61,533 nucleotides of DNA, from NCBI GenBank assembly GCA_025057395.1, contig JANWXU010000008.1, positions 1-61,533 on the forward strand. The letters are read 5' to 3'. The stretch comes from Bacteroidia bacterium (GTDB lineage: Bacteria > Bacteroidota > Bacteroidia > J057 > JANWXU01). The notes under the pieces were generated by a model. That model worked only from the letters and a program-made list of their open reading frames with translations. It was not told where the DNA came from and made no database searches. How positions within the stretch are numbered: position 1 is the stretch's first letter; each line of letters begins with the position of its first letter. Shown in pieces: positions 27,552 through 36,707 of this stretch. The translations under genes were made by a program, and so were the position numbers.

Positions 27552-29732
27552 GTGGCCAAGAATAAAAAAGATAAGAAAAAGGTAACTGTAGCCGTATCTC
27601 CTACTTACATTCCTCCCTTTTTGAATTTGCTAACGAGCCTATTTACCGAAAATCCCAGTAAAAACTTTTCCTACAAACAGATTCAAAAAAGACTAAAGGC
27701 AAAGGGAGTAAAAGTGCAGCAGAATGAGCTTTTAAAAGCTCTTATGTTACTTATTGACCAAAAGAAGGTGCAGGAGGTGGAGCCCTTCAAGTACTGCTTA
27801 ATGGTCTCAGATGTTACTTATACTGGTATTTTGGAAATTCATAAGGATGGGTATGCTACTGTTTTTATAGAGGAGTTAGGCTTACCTGCTTTAGTGCCCG
27901 ATGTAAAAAATATACGTGCATTCAATGGAGATAAAGTAAAAGTTTTACTCAAAGGGGTAGGCAAAAAGAACTTACGTGCAAAAGTCCTGGGAGTTGAAAG
28001 TTATAATCGCATAGAATTTGTGGGTACAATTTTACCCTCTAGAGAGTACCCTCAGGATACATACATATGTATTCCTCAAGATAATAAATTGAAAGTTGAA
28101 TTTATTATTCGGGGCAAAAATATTGGTGAAGCACAGGTAGGCGATAAGGTATTAATTCAATTACTGCGGTGGAATGCAGAAAAGCCAGAAGCTAGGGTAA
28201 TTAAAGTTTTAGGGGCAGCAGGTACGCACGAGGTAGAAATGAATGCCATTATGATGGAATTTGGACTTCCGGCTTCCTTTCCTCCCGAAGTAATAGAAGA
28301 GGCGAATAAATTAGAAAAAACTATTCCACCGCAGGAAATTGCTAATCGTAAGGACTACCGTGATGTATTAACTTTTACTATTGATCCCGAAGACGCTAAA
28401 GACTTTGATGATGCTATTTCTTTCCGCCACCTTCCCGATGGAAATTACGAAATTGGAGTACATATAGCTGACGTTACCTACTATGTAAAAGAAGGATCCG
28501 CTTTGGATCAAGAAGCTTTTCAAAGGGCAACATCAGTTTATTTAGTAGACCGCACTATTCCTATGTTGCCAGAGGTTTTAAGTAATGATCTTTGTAGTTT
28601 GGTACCCCACCAGGATAGGCTAACTTTTTCGGCTGTTTTTGTAATGGATGCTAAAGGAGAGATTATTCGTGAGTGGTTCGGGCGAACCGTGATTCACAGC
28701 AATAGGCGCTTTACTTATGAGGAGGTTCAGCAAATCTTAGACAGTGGAACTGGCGAGTATTACGAAGTATTAAACACTCTAAACCAAATAGCGAAGCAAC
28801 TTCGAAAAGAGAGGTTTGCCCAGGGAAGTATTAATTTTGATACTGAGGAAGTAAAGTTCAAGTTAGATGAAAAGGGCAAACCAATTAGTGTGTATCGCAA
28901 AATTCGAACTGATTCACACAAGATGATAGAAGACTTCATGCTTCTAGCTAATCGTAGAGTGGCATTAAGAGTAGCTAAATTTCGTAAGCAGCCTCCTATT
29001 CCTTTTGTCTATCGGATTCACGCTATTCCTGAGTATGAAAAGTTATTGAATCTAAAGGCTTTTGTCAAGCACTTTGGTTATAAATTAGATATTGATAGAG
29101 AAGATAGAATTGCTGAGTCTTTGAACGAGCTAGTACTCAGTGTAGAGGGGAAGCCTGAACAAAATATTATTCAAACCGCTGCTATTCGTGCCATGCCTAA
29201 GGCTATTTATACTACTCACAATATAGGGCATTACGGCTTAGGATTTAAACACTATTCTCATTTTACAAGTCCTATTCGGCGCTACCCCGATATTTTAGCT
29301 CATCGAATTTTAGAAAAAGTTTTAAATAATGAAACAAACTTTGAGAATGCTGGTTTGGAAGTCTTATGTAGACACTGCTCGGAAAGAGAAAAAAGAGCTA
29401 CAGAAGCCGAAAGGGCTTCTATTAAATATAAGCAAGTAGAATACTTGGAAGGGCTAGTAGGAGCAGAATTTGATGGCTTAATTAGTGGGTTGACAGAGTG
29501 GGGGATTTTCGTGGAAATTATTGAAAATAAGTGTGAGGGAATGATACCCTTGCGAGATCTAACAGATGACGTGTATTATTTGGACGATACAAAATACCGA
29601 CTGGTAGGTCGTAAAACGGGTAATACTTTTTTTTTAGGGGAGGGAGTTAGAGTCAAAGTAAAAAAGGCTAATACTTTGAAACGAATGGTTGATTTTATAT
29701 ATCTAGGCAAAATACAAATTAAAGTTCCATGA
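27552..29732 (+). CDS. rnr: Ribonuclease R
   Basis: A 726-residue 3'-5' exoribonuclease of the RNB family. Order: basic N-terminus (AKNKKDKKK), winged-helix RNase R segment (about 20-75), two cold-shock domains (about 80-230), the RNB catalytic domain with metal ligands in TIDPEDAKDFDDAISF (about 275-600), and a C-terminal S1 domain (VGAEFDGLISGLTEWGIFVEI). It degrades structured RNA and acts in rRNA/tRNA quality control. GTG start at 27552. The stop overlaps the next gene by 4 bases. Confidence 0.96.
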   Translation: MAKNKKDKKKVTVAVSPTYIPPFLNLLTSLFTENPSKNFSYKQIQKRLKAKGVKVQQNELLKALMLLIDQKKVQEVEPFKYCLMVSDVTYTGILEIHKDGYATVFIEELGLPALVPDVKNIRAFNGDKVKVLLKGVGKKNLRAKVLGVESYNRIEFVGTILPSREYPQDTYICIPQDNKLKVEFIIRGKNIGEAQVGDKVLIQLLRWNAEKPEARVIKVLGAAGTHEVEMNAIMMEFGLPASFPPEVIEEANKLEKTIPPQEIANRKDYRDVLTFTIDPEDAKDFDDAISFRHLPDGNYEIGVHIADVTYYVKEGSALDQEAFQRATSVYLVDRTIPMLPEVLSNDLCSLVPHQDRLTFSAVFVMDAKGEIIREWFGRTVIHSNRRFTYEEVQQILDSGTGEYYEVLNTLNQIAKQLRKERFAQGSINFDTEEVKFKLDEKGKPISVYRKIRTDSHKMIEDFMLLANRRVALRVAKFRKQPPIPFVYRIHAIPEYEKLLNLKAFVKHFGYKLDIDREDRIAESLNELVLSVEGKPEQNIIQTAAIRAMPKAIYTTHNIGHYGLGFKHYSHFTSPIRRYPDILAHRILEKVLNNETNFENAGLEVLCRHCSEREKRATEAERASIKYKQVEYLEGLVGAEFDGLISGLTEWGIFVEIIENKCEGMIPLRDLTDDVYYLDDTKYRLVGRKTGNTFFLGEGVRVKVKKANTLKRMVDFIYLGKIQIKVP

Positions 29733-30715
29733 ATGCTTCTGTAGAAAAGCTGATTACGTCTTCCCTTTCAGAATTAGAGACTTATCTAAACTCTTTAGTA
29801 TTTCCGCCCACTATTGCACCCTCTTTGCACTATGCTTTGCAAGTTCCTGGTAAAAGATTTCGTCCGCTTCTACTTTTATTAACTTATCAAACCATAAGCG
29901 GTTCTTTAGATGTGCATTCTGTATTGCCAGCTGCGGTAGCTATAGAACTATTCCATAATTTTACACTGGTGCACGATGATATTATGGATAATGCTCCTTT
30001 GCGTCGAGGTAAGCCTAGTCTCTATGCCCATTGGGGAACTAATACAGCTATTCTGGCAGGTGATGCATTATTTGCCTTATGTTTGCAACAGCTAACGAGT
30101 CTTGAGAGTCCCATGCTAGTTCCTATTTGCTCTGCTTTTAGTAAAATGGCTGTGGGCGTTTGTGAGGGACAGATGCTAGATTTACAAATTGCCAAGGAAG
30201 GTGAAATTAGCTTGGAGCAGTATTTAGAAATGATTCGTTTAAAGACGGCACTGCTTTTTGGTACTTCCTTACAAATTGGGTCTCTATTAGCTACGCCTAA
30301 TCCTAAGCTTGCTTTTGCACTCTATCACTATGGTGAGGCGATGGGGATGGCCTTTCAATTGCAAGATGATTTATTGGACTTATATTCCTCACAAAGTGGA
30401 AAGCAATTAGGGGGCGATATAATTGAAAAAAAACATACCTTTCTTTGGGTAAAAGCCCTAGAAGTTGCTTTACCTGAGCAGAAGCTTGCTTTATTGGCTG
30501 CCCGCGCTTTAGAAAATCCTGAGGATAGAATTCGAGAGACCCGTAACTTATTTGAACAACTACAAATTAAAGAAAAAACCCAGTTTGAAATTTGTACGTT
30601 TTTAGAGAATGCTCAAAAGGCGGTAGTCAATGTAGAAGCCTCTTTTCAGCCTGCGCTAGAAGTAATTCATAGTTATGTAACTCAGTTATTTGAACAACAA
30701 GCCTCTTTACTATGA
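29729..30715 (+). CDS. Trans-type polyprenyl diphosphate synthase
   Basis: A 328-residue isoprenoid chain-elongating enzyme. The first aspartate-rich motif is LVHDDIMDNAPLRRG (about residue 86) and the second is FQLQDDLLDLY. PGKRFRPLLLLL is the conserved substrate-binding segment and GDALFALC follows motif one. It condenses IPP onto an allylic diphosphate; geranylgeranyl or longer (quinone side chain) products are possible, and chain length cannot be fixed here. Starts and stops overlap both neighbours by 4 bases, so translation is coupled with rnr and the rhomboid gene. Confidence 0.93.
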   Translation: MNASVEKLITSSLSELETYLNSLVFPPTIAPSLHYALQVPGKRFRPLLLLLTYQTISGSLDVHSVLPAAVAIELFHNFTLVHDDIMDNAPLRRGKPSLYAHWGTNTAILAGDALFALCLQQLTSLESPMLVPICSAFSKMAVGVCEGQMLDLQIAKEGEISLEQYLEMIRLKTALLFGTSLQIGSLLATPNPKLAFALYHYGEAMGMAFQLQDDLLDLYSSQSGKQLGGDIIEKKHTFLWVKALEVALPEQKLALLAARALENPEDRIRETRNLFEQLQIKEKTQFEICTFLENAQKAVVNVEASFQPALEVIHSYVTQLFEQQASLL

Positions 30716-31335
30716 TAGACTATGTACATTTTGCTCCCGTTACTTCTCTTATTTTAGTAGTGACAATTGCTACCACTCTTTTTGATTTTTGGACTCGTCT
30801 TTCTTTACAAGATAAATTTATTTTACACCCCTACAGTGTGGTGGGTAAGAAAGAGTGGTACCGCCTTCTTACCTCTGCTTTGATTCATGGTAATTATTTT
30901 CATTTGCTAATTAATATGTTTGTTTTTGAATCTTTTGCTTATGCTTTAGAAAAATATAGGTTTCTCTCCAGCTGGAAATTGGCTTTTGTTTATGTCTTAA
31001 GTATTGTAGGCGGAAATATTCCTTTACTAATTAAAAACTACAAAAATCGGAATTATTATGCATTAGGAGCTTCGGGAGGAGTCTCGGGTATAATTTTTAG
31101 TTTTATTGCTTTTCGTCCTTTAGAGCGTTTTTACCTGTGGGGTTTTTGGCCTTTGCCAGCTTGGGCTTACGCGCTTTTATTTATTTTTTTTAGTTATTAC
31201 GTGGAAAAAAGATTTTTGGATAACGTAGCTCATAGTGCTCACCTTTGGGGAGCATTAACAGGCTTAGTAACTACTTTTTTATTAATTCCTGGCCTTTGGC
31301 AATATTTTATAGCTAGCCTTAGTACTTTACTATGA
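30712..31335 (+). CDS. Rhomboid-family intramembrane serine protease
   Basis: A 207-residue polytopic membrane protein. The catalytic serine is in ALGASGGVSGIIF (GxSG, about residue 125) and the catalytic histidine in NVAHSAHLWGALTG (about residue 178). The N-terminal HGNYFHLLINMFVFESF matches the conserved HxxxxHxxxN segment of transmembrane helix 2. It cleaves helices of membrane substrates; its substrate is unknown. It overlaps the polyprenyl synthase gene by 4 bases. Confidence 0.93.
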   Translation: MIDYVHFAPVTSLILVVTIATTLFDFWTRLSLQDKFILHPYSVVGKKEWYRLLTSALIHGNYFHLLINMFVFESFAYALEKYRFLSSWKLAFVYVLSIVGGNIPLLIKNYKNRNYYALGASGGVSGIIFSFIAFRPLERFYLWGFWPLPAWAYALLFIFFSYYVEKRFLDNVAHSAHLWGALTGLVTTFLLIPGLWQYFIASLSTLL

Positions 31336-31370
31336 TTGGTGCTGAGGGAATTAGGATTTAAGCAAGTTTT

Positions 31371-31925
31371 ATGAAAATTAAAATTAGTAGAAGAATAATT
31401 TTTTTAGGATTACTATGGGCGGGGTGTAAAGAACCTATACAACCCACTGCTACCGATAAGTCTTTTAAAAACAGACCCCTTTCATTAGCATATAATGTAA
31501 CTTACATATATTCCGAGCTAGGCAGACCTATCGCTCAACTACAAGCTCGATGTATAAAAGAATTTATTTCTGAAAGAGCTGAAGAAAATTATAGCCGTTT
31601 AGAAGGAAATGTAGAAATACGATTTTTTGATTCCTCTGGTAGTGTTGAAAGTCACTTACAAGCGGACACAGCTGAGTTTTTTGAGGCTCGAGGGGTTGCT
31701 AAAGCATGGGGTAAGGTAATAGTAACTAACTCTAAGGGAGAAAGATTAGAAACTCAACAACTATATTGGCGAAAAAAAGATAATACAATTCATACTCATA
31801 GTTTTGTGAAAATTTATACGCAAGAAGAAGTTTTGATAGGTGATAGTTTAATTGCTTCTCCTAATTTTCAAAGATACCGTTTGTATAAAATAAAGGGAAG
31901 CCTGCAAATAAAAGAAGAAAAATAA
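31371..31925 (+). CDS. lptC: LptC-like LPS export lipoprotein
   Basis: A 184-residue lipoprotein; the lipobox-like LLWAGCKEP places the lipidated Cys near residue 18. The rest is a beta-jellyroll-like LptC/OstA pattern, with the conserved LEGNVEIRFFDSSGSVESH...LQADTAEFFE run and a second half (GERLETQQLYWRKKDNTIHT) typical of LptC and LptA proteins. It should bridge LPS from LptBFG toward LptA. It sits before the CNNM/CBS gene, an order common in Bacteroidota. Confidence 0.85.
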   Translation: MKIKISRRIIFLGLLWAGCKEPIQPTATDKSFKNRPLSLAYNVTYIYSELGRPIAQLQARCIKEFISERAEENYSRLEGNVEIRFFDSSGSVESHLQADTAEFFEARGVAKAWGKVIVTNSKGERLETQQLYWRKKDNTIHTHSFVKIYTQEEVLIGDSLIASPNFQRYRLYKIKGSLQIKEEK

Positions 31926-31956
31926 AATTAAAAGTATCAATTTTTATGTTATCTAT

Positions 31957-33267
31957 ATGGTATCTATACACGGGGCTATTAGTACTAGTATTTTGATTTT
32001 GATGCTTGCAACTTTTTTAGCTGTATTAGAAGCAGCTTTTATTTGTTCTAATAAATTTAAAATTGAACTTCTTAATAACCAAGAAGATAAAGCGGGTAAA
32101 AGGCTGGCTTATTTATTGAATCACTCTTTGCGATTGCTAACGGCCTTAAAACTAGTACAAATTTTTTTCTGTTTGATTTTTGCTTGTACTTTTTTTCAAG
32201 TTTATAAATGGAGTGTACCTACCCTAATGAGTAGAATGAGTATAATTAGCTACACAGTGGAAAGGGGGGGGGTATATTTTTTTTTCTTTATTCCGGCTCT
32301 GTTGGGTGCTTTAATTTTCTTGCTTAATGTTAGACTACTTCCTAAGCTAGTCTGTAAACTGGGAGCGGATAGTATTTTATATCGTGCTAGCTTTTTAGTG
32401 TACCACTTTTACTTTTGGGTTTCTAAAATAATTCAACTATTGGATAGCTCATTACATATTGTATTTGTTAATACTTTTCGTTTTTCTAGTATAACAAGTA
32501 TACAAAATGTTTTATACCCCGATTTTTCATTTGCATTAAAAACTCAAAACCCTAAAAATGAATTAAGCACGCGTGTTTTTGTAAATGCACTTGATTTTAA
32601 TAAGGTCCGGGTACGTGAGTTTATGGTTCCTCGTACTGAGATAGTGGCCCTTCCTATTACTGCCAGCATTACTGAGGCCTGGCAACTTTTTAAAGAAACT
32701 GAATTATCTCGTATTGTTGTTTTTGAGGGAACTCTAGATTCGGTGAAAGGCTTTATTCATAGCCGTTCTCTATTTGAAAGTCCTTCTTCCATTCAGGATA
32801 TTTTGCAACCTATATTAATGGTACCGGAAAGTATGCCTGCCAATCATTTATTACAAGCTTTTAATAAAAATCGAAAAAGTATTGCAGTTGTTATTGATGA
32901 GTTTGGTGGAACAGCTGGTTTAGTTACAGTTGAAGATTTGGTAGAAGTAGTTTTTGGGGATATTCAAGATGAATATGATATACAAAGCGAGGAGCAAGAA
33001 CTAGAGAAGCAATTAGATGAAAATACTTATCTTTTTAGCGCAAGACTTGAAATAAATTACATTAATGAAAAATATAATTTGTACCTTCCAGAGGGAGAGT
33101 ATACTACATTAGCAGGCCTTGTTCTTTTTTATACAGAAAGAATTCCACAAATTAACGATACAATAGCAATTGATAATTACTTAATTACTATTATTGAAGC
33201 GACTGCCCATAAGGTTAATACAGTTAAAATAGAAAAAGTGGATGTTTCTCCAGAAGAAATTGAATAG
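31957..33267 (+). CDS. CNNM/CorC-type membrane protein with CBS pair (hemolysin family)
   Basis: A 436-residue protein: DUF21/CNNM membrane domain (about 1-175; TMs at 10-30, 65-85, 105-125), two CBS domains (about 205-330; VREFMVPRTEIVALPI and SIAVVIDEFGGTAGLVTVED), then a CorC_HlyC C-terminal domain (SARLEINYINEKYNL... GEYTTLAGLVL). Relatives are linked to Mg2+/Co2+ efflux, and GldE of gliding bacteria belongs to the same family. Its neighbour is lptC, not gldD, so I do not call it GldE. A 9-G tract followed shortly by a 9-T tract lies in the third membrane region. Confidence 0.88.
   Translation: MVSIHGAISTSILILMLATFLAVLEAAFICSNKFKIELLNNQEDKAGKRLAYLLNHSLRLLTALKLVQIFFCLIFACTFFQVYKWSVPTLMSRMSIISYTVERGGVYFFFFIPALLGALIFLLNVRLLPKLVCKLGADSILYRASFLVYHFYFWVSKIIQLLDSSLHIVFVNTFRFSSITSIQNVLYPDFSFALKTQNPKNELSTRVFVNALDFNKVRVREFMVPRTEIVALPITASITEAWQLFKETELSRIVVFEGTLDSVKGFIHSRSLFESPSSIQDILQPILMVPESMPANHLLQAFNKNRKSIAVVIDEFGGTAGLVTVEDLVEVVFGDIQDEYDIQSEEQELEKQLDENTYLFSARLEINYINEKYNLYLPEGEYTTLAGLVLFYTERIPQINDTIAIDNYLITIIEATAHKVNTVKIEKVDVSPEEIE
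32264..32285. repeat. 9-G tract followed by 9-T tract inside the CNNM-family gene
   Basis: Nine consecutive G (32264-32272), then TATA, then nine T, in the reading frame encoding RGGVYFFF. It is the longest G homopolymer I found in the window, and a one-base change would truncate the protein after the membrane domain. Confidence 0.7.
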
Positions 33268-33294
33268 GAACTTTTAACTTAAAAAATTGTTATA

Positions 33295-33302
33295 TATATT
33301 TG
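33295..33302 (+). promoter_or_regulatory. -7 box of the rpsU promoter
   Basis: TATATTTG matches TAnnTTTG, 42 bases before the rpsU start codon, in the 77-base gap after the CNNM gene. Confidence 0.5.
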
Positions 33303-33344
33303 CCAAAAAGTTTTTTAAAGGTAAGGTAAAATCTCGAAAAGCCT

Positions 33345-33542
33345 ATGATTATTATTGAAGTAAAACCCAACGAAACGCTAGATAAGGCATTGCGGCGCTA
33401 TAAGAAGAAATTTGAGAAATTAGGTATATTAAAGCAGGTTAGAAAACGTATGTATTATACGCCGCCTTCGATTGAGAGGAAAGAAGTAATAAAGCGAGCT
33501 ATACGAAGGCAGAAATATTTACAGGAAATGGGTTTGCAGTAA
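33345..33542 (+). CDS. rpsU: 30S ribosomal protein S21
   Basis: A 65-residue, very basic protein of the small ribosomal subunit. It begins MIIIEVKPNETLDKALRRYK and has the FEKLGILKQVRKRMYY core, ending with RRQKYLQEM, as usual for bS21. In Bacteroidota bS21 takes part in sequestering the anti-Shine-Dalgarno end of 16S rRNA, in keeping with the weak SD sites across this window. It is the first gene of the conserved rpsU-xerC-hpf cluster. Confidence 0.97.
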   Translation: MIIIEVKPNETLDKALRRYKKKFEKLGILKQVRKRMYYTPPSIERKEVIKRAIRRQKYLQEMGLQ

Positions 33543-33605
33543 AAAGTGATAGGTTGAATAATTCTTTTTTAATTGCCTTTTGGAACCAACCAAAAGGTTT
33601 TTTTT

Positions 33606-34499
33606 ATGCTTGATAGACAATTTTTAGAATATCTTGAGGGGGTAAAATTATATTCTCCACATACTATACAAGCTTATCAGAATGATTTAAGACAGTTTTC
33701 TGCCTTTGTGTCCTCTCACTTTCATTTTGACCCCTTCAGAGACGCAGCCAATTTGCAAAAGGTAAATGCTAGTATATGCCGTGCTTTCTTTGCTTATGCT
33801 AGGGGTAAAAAAACTACATTGCAGAGAAAGAAGTCGAGCTTAGCTCGTTTTTTCAAGTATCAAATTCAGTTGAAGAATATTAATCATTCTCCTATTCCGT
33901 GTTTATCTTTTCAAGGGGGCGATAAAAAGGTTCCTTCTGTAGCTTTGGAAAAGGAAATCAATTTACTTTTAGACCAAATGCAATCTCTTACTACTTTTGA
34001 AGCTGTAAGAGACTGGTGTATTTTTGAAGTGTTATATGGTTGTGGTTTACGAAGGAGTGAATTGATAGCCATCCAACTTGAGGATGTTGATATTAAAAAT
34101 CGCTTACTTTTAGTTAAAGGAAAAGGAAAAAAGCAACGGCTCCAACCATTTAATTTTACGGTAGCAAAGGCTTTGCAAGCGTATATAGAAGTTTGTCGTC
34201 GAGAAGGGTATGATCTTAGCAAAGCTTTTTTTCTTACTTCAAAAGGAGAGCCCTTGTATCCTAAGTTCGTTTATAGGACTGTAAAAAAGTATTTAACACC
34301 CCTTTCTTATTTAGAACGTCGATCCCCTCATATTTTAAGGCATACCTTTGCTACTCACCTTCTTAATAGGGGAGCAGATCTTTTAGCTGTTAAAGAGTTA
34401 CTAGGTCATGCTAATATTAAATCTACAGAAAGGTATTTAAGAAGCTCCATTCAGCGCTTACGTGAGGTTTATAAAAATGCCCACCCTAGAGCTGAATAA
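33606..34499 (+). CDS. xerC: Tyrosine recombinase XerC/XerD family
   Basis: About 297 residues from the ATG at 33606; an in-frame TTG at 33573 would add 11 residues. The N-terminal SAM-like DNA-binding domain (LEYLEGVKLYSPHTIQAYQNDLRQF) precedes the catalytic domain with Arg in YGCGLRRSELIAIQ, Lys in VKGKGKKQRL, His-Arg in HILRHTFATHLL, His in LLGHANIKST and the tyrosine nucleophile in ERYLRSS. It resolves chromosome dimers at dif. Its place between rpsU and hpf is the standard Bacteroidota location, so it is the housekeeping enzyme, not a mobile integrase. Confidence 0.93.
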   Translation: MLDRQFLEYLEGVKLYSPHTIQAYQNDLRQFSAFVSSHFHFDPFRDAANLQKVNASICRAFFAYARGKKTTLQRKKSSLARFFKYQIQLKNINHSPIPCLSFQGGDKKVPSVALEKEINLLLDQMQSLTTFEAVRDWCIFEVLYGCGLRRSELIAIQLEDVDIKNRLLLVKGKGKKQRLQPFNFTVAKALQAYIEVCRREGYDLSKAFFLTSKGEPLYPKFVYRTVKKYLTPLSYLERRSPHILRHTFATHLLNRGADLLAVKELLGHANIKSTERYLRSSIQRLREVYKNAHPRAE

Positions 34500-34594
34500 G
34501 TTAGCTTGTAAACTTGGTAGAATTGATGTATTTTTAACAATTCTATAACATAAAACATAAAACGAACGTAAGGTATAATATTCATTTTCGTAAA

Positions 34595-34894
34595 ATGAGG
34601 GTAACAATTCAGTCCACAAATGCCGAAGTATCTCCAACCCTGAAGGAGTTTATTAATAACAAGCTTGCAAAGCTTGAGCAGTTTTATGATTCGATTATAG
34701 ATGTACAAGTTTATCTAAAAGTGGATAAGAATAATAGTGCAGGTAACAATGTAGTTGAAATTAAAGTGCTTGTGCCTTCCAATACATTAATCGCTAATGA
34801 GCAAGGAAAAACTTTTGAAGAAGCTACTGATTTATGCATTGAGAATATCAAAAGACAAGTAAAGAAGTTTAAAGAAAAAAAACAGTTTAGTTAA
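34595..34894 (+). CDS. hpf: Ribosome hibernation promoting factor, short form
   Basis: A 99-residue HPF/RaiA-type protein (MRVTIQSTNAEVSPTLKEFI, KLEQFYDSIIDVQVYLKV, EEATDLCIENIKRQVKKF). It binds the 30S decoding site and inactivates ribosomes in stationary phase. It is the short form, with no C-terminal dimerisation domain. It follows xerC by 95 bases and is terminated by the hairpin at 34913. Confidence 0.95.
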   Translation: MRVTIQSTNAEVSPTLKEFINNKLAKLEQFYDSIIDVQVYLKVDKNNSAGNNVVEIKVLVPSNTLIANEQGKTFEEATDLCIENIKRQVKKFKEKKQFS

Positions 34895-34912
34895 GTAAAA
34901 TAATTAAAAGTT

Positions 34913-34947
34913 AAAGCCACTCTTTAACCACAAGTAAGAGTGGCTTT
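34913..34947. terminator. Bidirectional terminator between hpf and polX
   Basis: AAAGCCACTCTT (34913-34924) and AAGAGTGGCTTT (34936-34947) form a perfect 12-bp stem with an 11-base loop, followed by AGTTTTGTTTTC on the + strand. The two flanking genes converge on it. Confidence 0.88.
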
Positions 34948-34973
34948 AGTTTTGTTTTCAATTAGCTTTTCTA

Positions 34974-36638
34974 TTAAGAATTAAGGGGTACGCTAGATCT
35001 TTTGGAATTAAAATATTCTAGTATCTGGTTTGCGCTAAAGGTATTAAGCGTATCTTCAGGTTTTAAGAATCCTTTTCTGCCTAGTAGGACGCCATATTGA
35101 ATATTAGATATGGCTTTTGTAGAGTGGGCATCAGGGCTAAGTACGATTTTCACTTCTTTTTCGATTGCATAATTAACCCACTCCCAATCTAGGTCCAGTC
35201 TATAGGGGTCGCAATTAATTTCAATTGCTACTTTGTGATAAGCACAAGCTTCAATAATGGTAGGCATATCTAAAGGGTAGCCTTTTCTTTTTAGTAATAT
35301 TCTTCCTGTAGGGTGGCCTAGGATGGAAGTAAAAGGATTTTCAATAGCTTTTAATAGGCGTTGGGTGGCTGTTTTTTCGTCCATTTTAAGATTTGAGTGC
35401 ACTGAAGCTATTACAAAATCGAATTGAGCAAGGATTTCTGGCTCATAATCTAAATCACCATTATTAAGGATATCTGCTTCTATGCCCTTTAGTATTCGAA
35501 AAGGTGCCAATTCTTGATTAAGGCTATCAATTTCGCTCCATTGCAGCTTTAAGTTTTCTATCTTAAGTCCTTTTGCGTAGGAGGCTGATTGGCTATGGTC
35601 AGTAATGCCAAGGTACTCATATCCCAACTTTTGGCATGCTAGGGCCATTTCTTTTAGACTATGAGCACCATCAGAATAGGTAGAGTGCGCATGAATAATT
35701 CCTTTTATGTGAAAGGGTTGTAATAATTGGCTTATTTCTTCAGAAGTTAGTTGTAGTTCTCCTTTGTTTTCTCTTAGCTCTGGAGGAATATAGGGTAATT
35801 TGGCTTTGCAGTATAATTCTTCTTCGCTTTGTAGGGCTGAACTCAAATAAGGCTCAAGTTTTTGATAGTGTTCTCCATAGGTTGAGGTGCTAAAAAGGTC
35901 TGTTACAAATTGATGACTTAATTGTACGAAAACTTGTACTTTTTCTTTAGTAGTGTAGGATAGTAAATTATTATTTTGAATAATAAAATTTTTTTCTAGC
36001 ATTTTTTTTTCAGCTTCCTGTTTGTCAAAAATTTCTGCGACGATTAAAACTTTACTAATAGTGGGTAAAACTCTGCGCAGTTCTCCACTTATTTCGTATC
36101 TTGATATAGGAGCAATGGTGGCAAGAATTTGTAGTACTTCATTAGCGGCTCTTTGGGCACGATCTAAGTGTATTTTTTGATTATTTTGGTAGTATTCTTG
36201 AATTTCTTGGAGTAGGCTATGGCGTGTTTTTTCACCAAAGCCCTTATATTCTAGTATCTTTCCATTTTTACACGCAGTTTCTAATTGACTAAGGCTAGTA
36301 ATTCCTGCTTCTTGCCATAAAAATTTCAACTTTTTAGGGCCTAGGCCTGGTAGTTGAGACATTTCAATAATTCCTTCGGGAATTTCTTGCTTTAGAGCTT
36401 CGAGTGTAGAAAAGGTATTAGTTGCTAAAATTTGTTGTATGTTTTCTTTTTGGTGTTTAGAGATTCCCTCAATATTAATTGAAGGGTCTTGGAGTAAAAC
36501 ACTTAGTTCTTGGGGCAGGCTTCTAATGATTTCTGCAGTTTGAGCATAAGTTTTGATTTTGAAAATGTTTTCACCCTTAATTTCTAATAACAGGGCTACT
36601 AAATCGTAAAGCTGAGCAATCTCTTGGTTATTAAGCAT
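34974..36638 (-). CDS. polX: PolX-type protein with degenerate polymerase site and PHP nuclease domain
   Basis: A 554-residue protein with PolX layout: helical N-terminus with helix-hairpin-helix motifs (LPGLGPKKLKFLW), polymerase-beta-like palm (about 140-290), and PHP phosphoesterase domain (about 315-540). The PHP metal ligands look complete (HAHSTYSDGAHSLKEMA, GIEADIL, ASVHSNLKM, GHPTGR, SPDAHSTKA). The palm motif, normally GSxRRxxExxxDIDxL, reads SGELRRVLPTISKVLIVA, so both catalytic aspartates are missing. It is probably a 3'-5' exonuclease or AP-site nuclease rather than a polymerase. It converges with hpf. Confidence 0.88.
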   Translation of the reverse strand: MLNNQEIAQLYDLVALLLEIKGENIFKIKTYAQTAEIIRSLPQELSVLLQDPSINIEGISKHQKENIQQILATNTFSTLEALKQEIPEGIIEMSQLPGLGPKKLKFLWQEAGITSLSQLETACKNGKILEYKGFGEKTRHSLLQEIQEYYQNNQKIHLDRAQRAANEVLQILATIAPISRYEISGELRRVLPTISKVLIVAEIFDKQEAEKKMLEKNFIIQNNNLLSYTTKEKVQVFVQLSHQFVTDLFSTSTYGEHYQKLEPYLSSALQSEEELYCKAKLPYIPPELRENKGELQLTSEEISQLLQPFHIKGIIHAHSTYSDGAHSLKEMALACQKLGYEYLGITDHSQSASYAKGLKIENLKLQWSEIDSLNQELAPFRILKGIEADILNNGDLDYEPEILAQFDFVIASVHSNLKMDEKTATQRLLKAIENPFTSILGHPTGRILLKRKGYPLDMPTIIEACAYHKVAIEINCDPYRLDLDWEWVNYAIEKEVKIVLSPDAHSTKAISNIQYGVLLGRKGFLKPEDTLNTFSANQILEYFNSKRSSVPLNS

Positions 36639-36707
36639 GCAATTTTAGATTTATGTTAATAAGTTCGAATATAAAGTACGAAATCACAATATTTCAATAC
36701 AAAAAAT

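Noticed and set aside
31957-33267. GldE gliding-motility protein
   Set aside because: Domain layout fits, but gldD and the other usual neighbours are absent and the lptC context is that of the general CNNM/CorC paralogue.
33606-34499. Mobile-element integrase
   Set aside because: The tyrosine recombinase lies in the conserved rpsU-xerC-hpf cluster, without attachment repeats or other mobile genes; it is housekeeping XerC.
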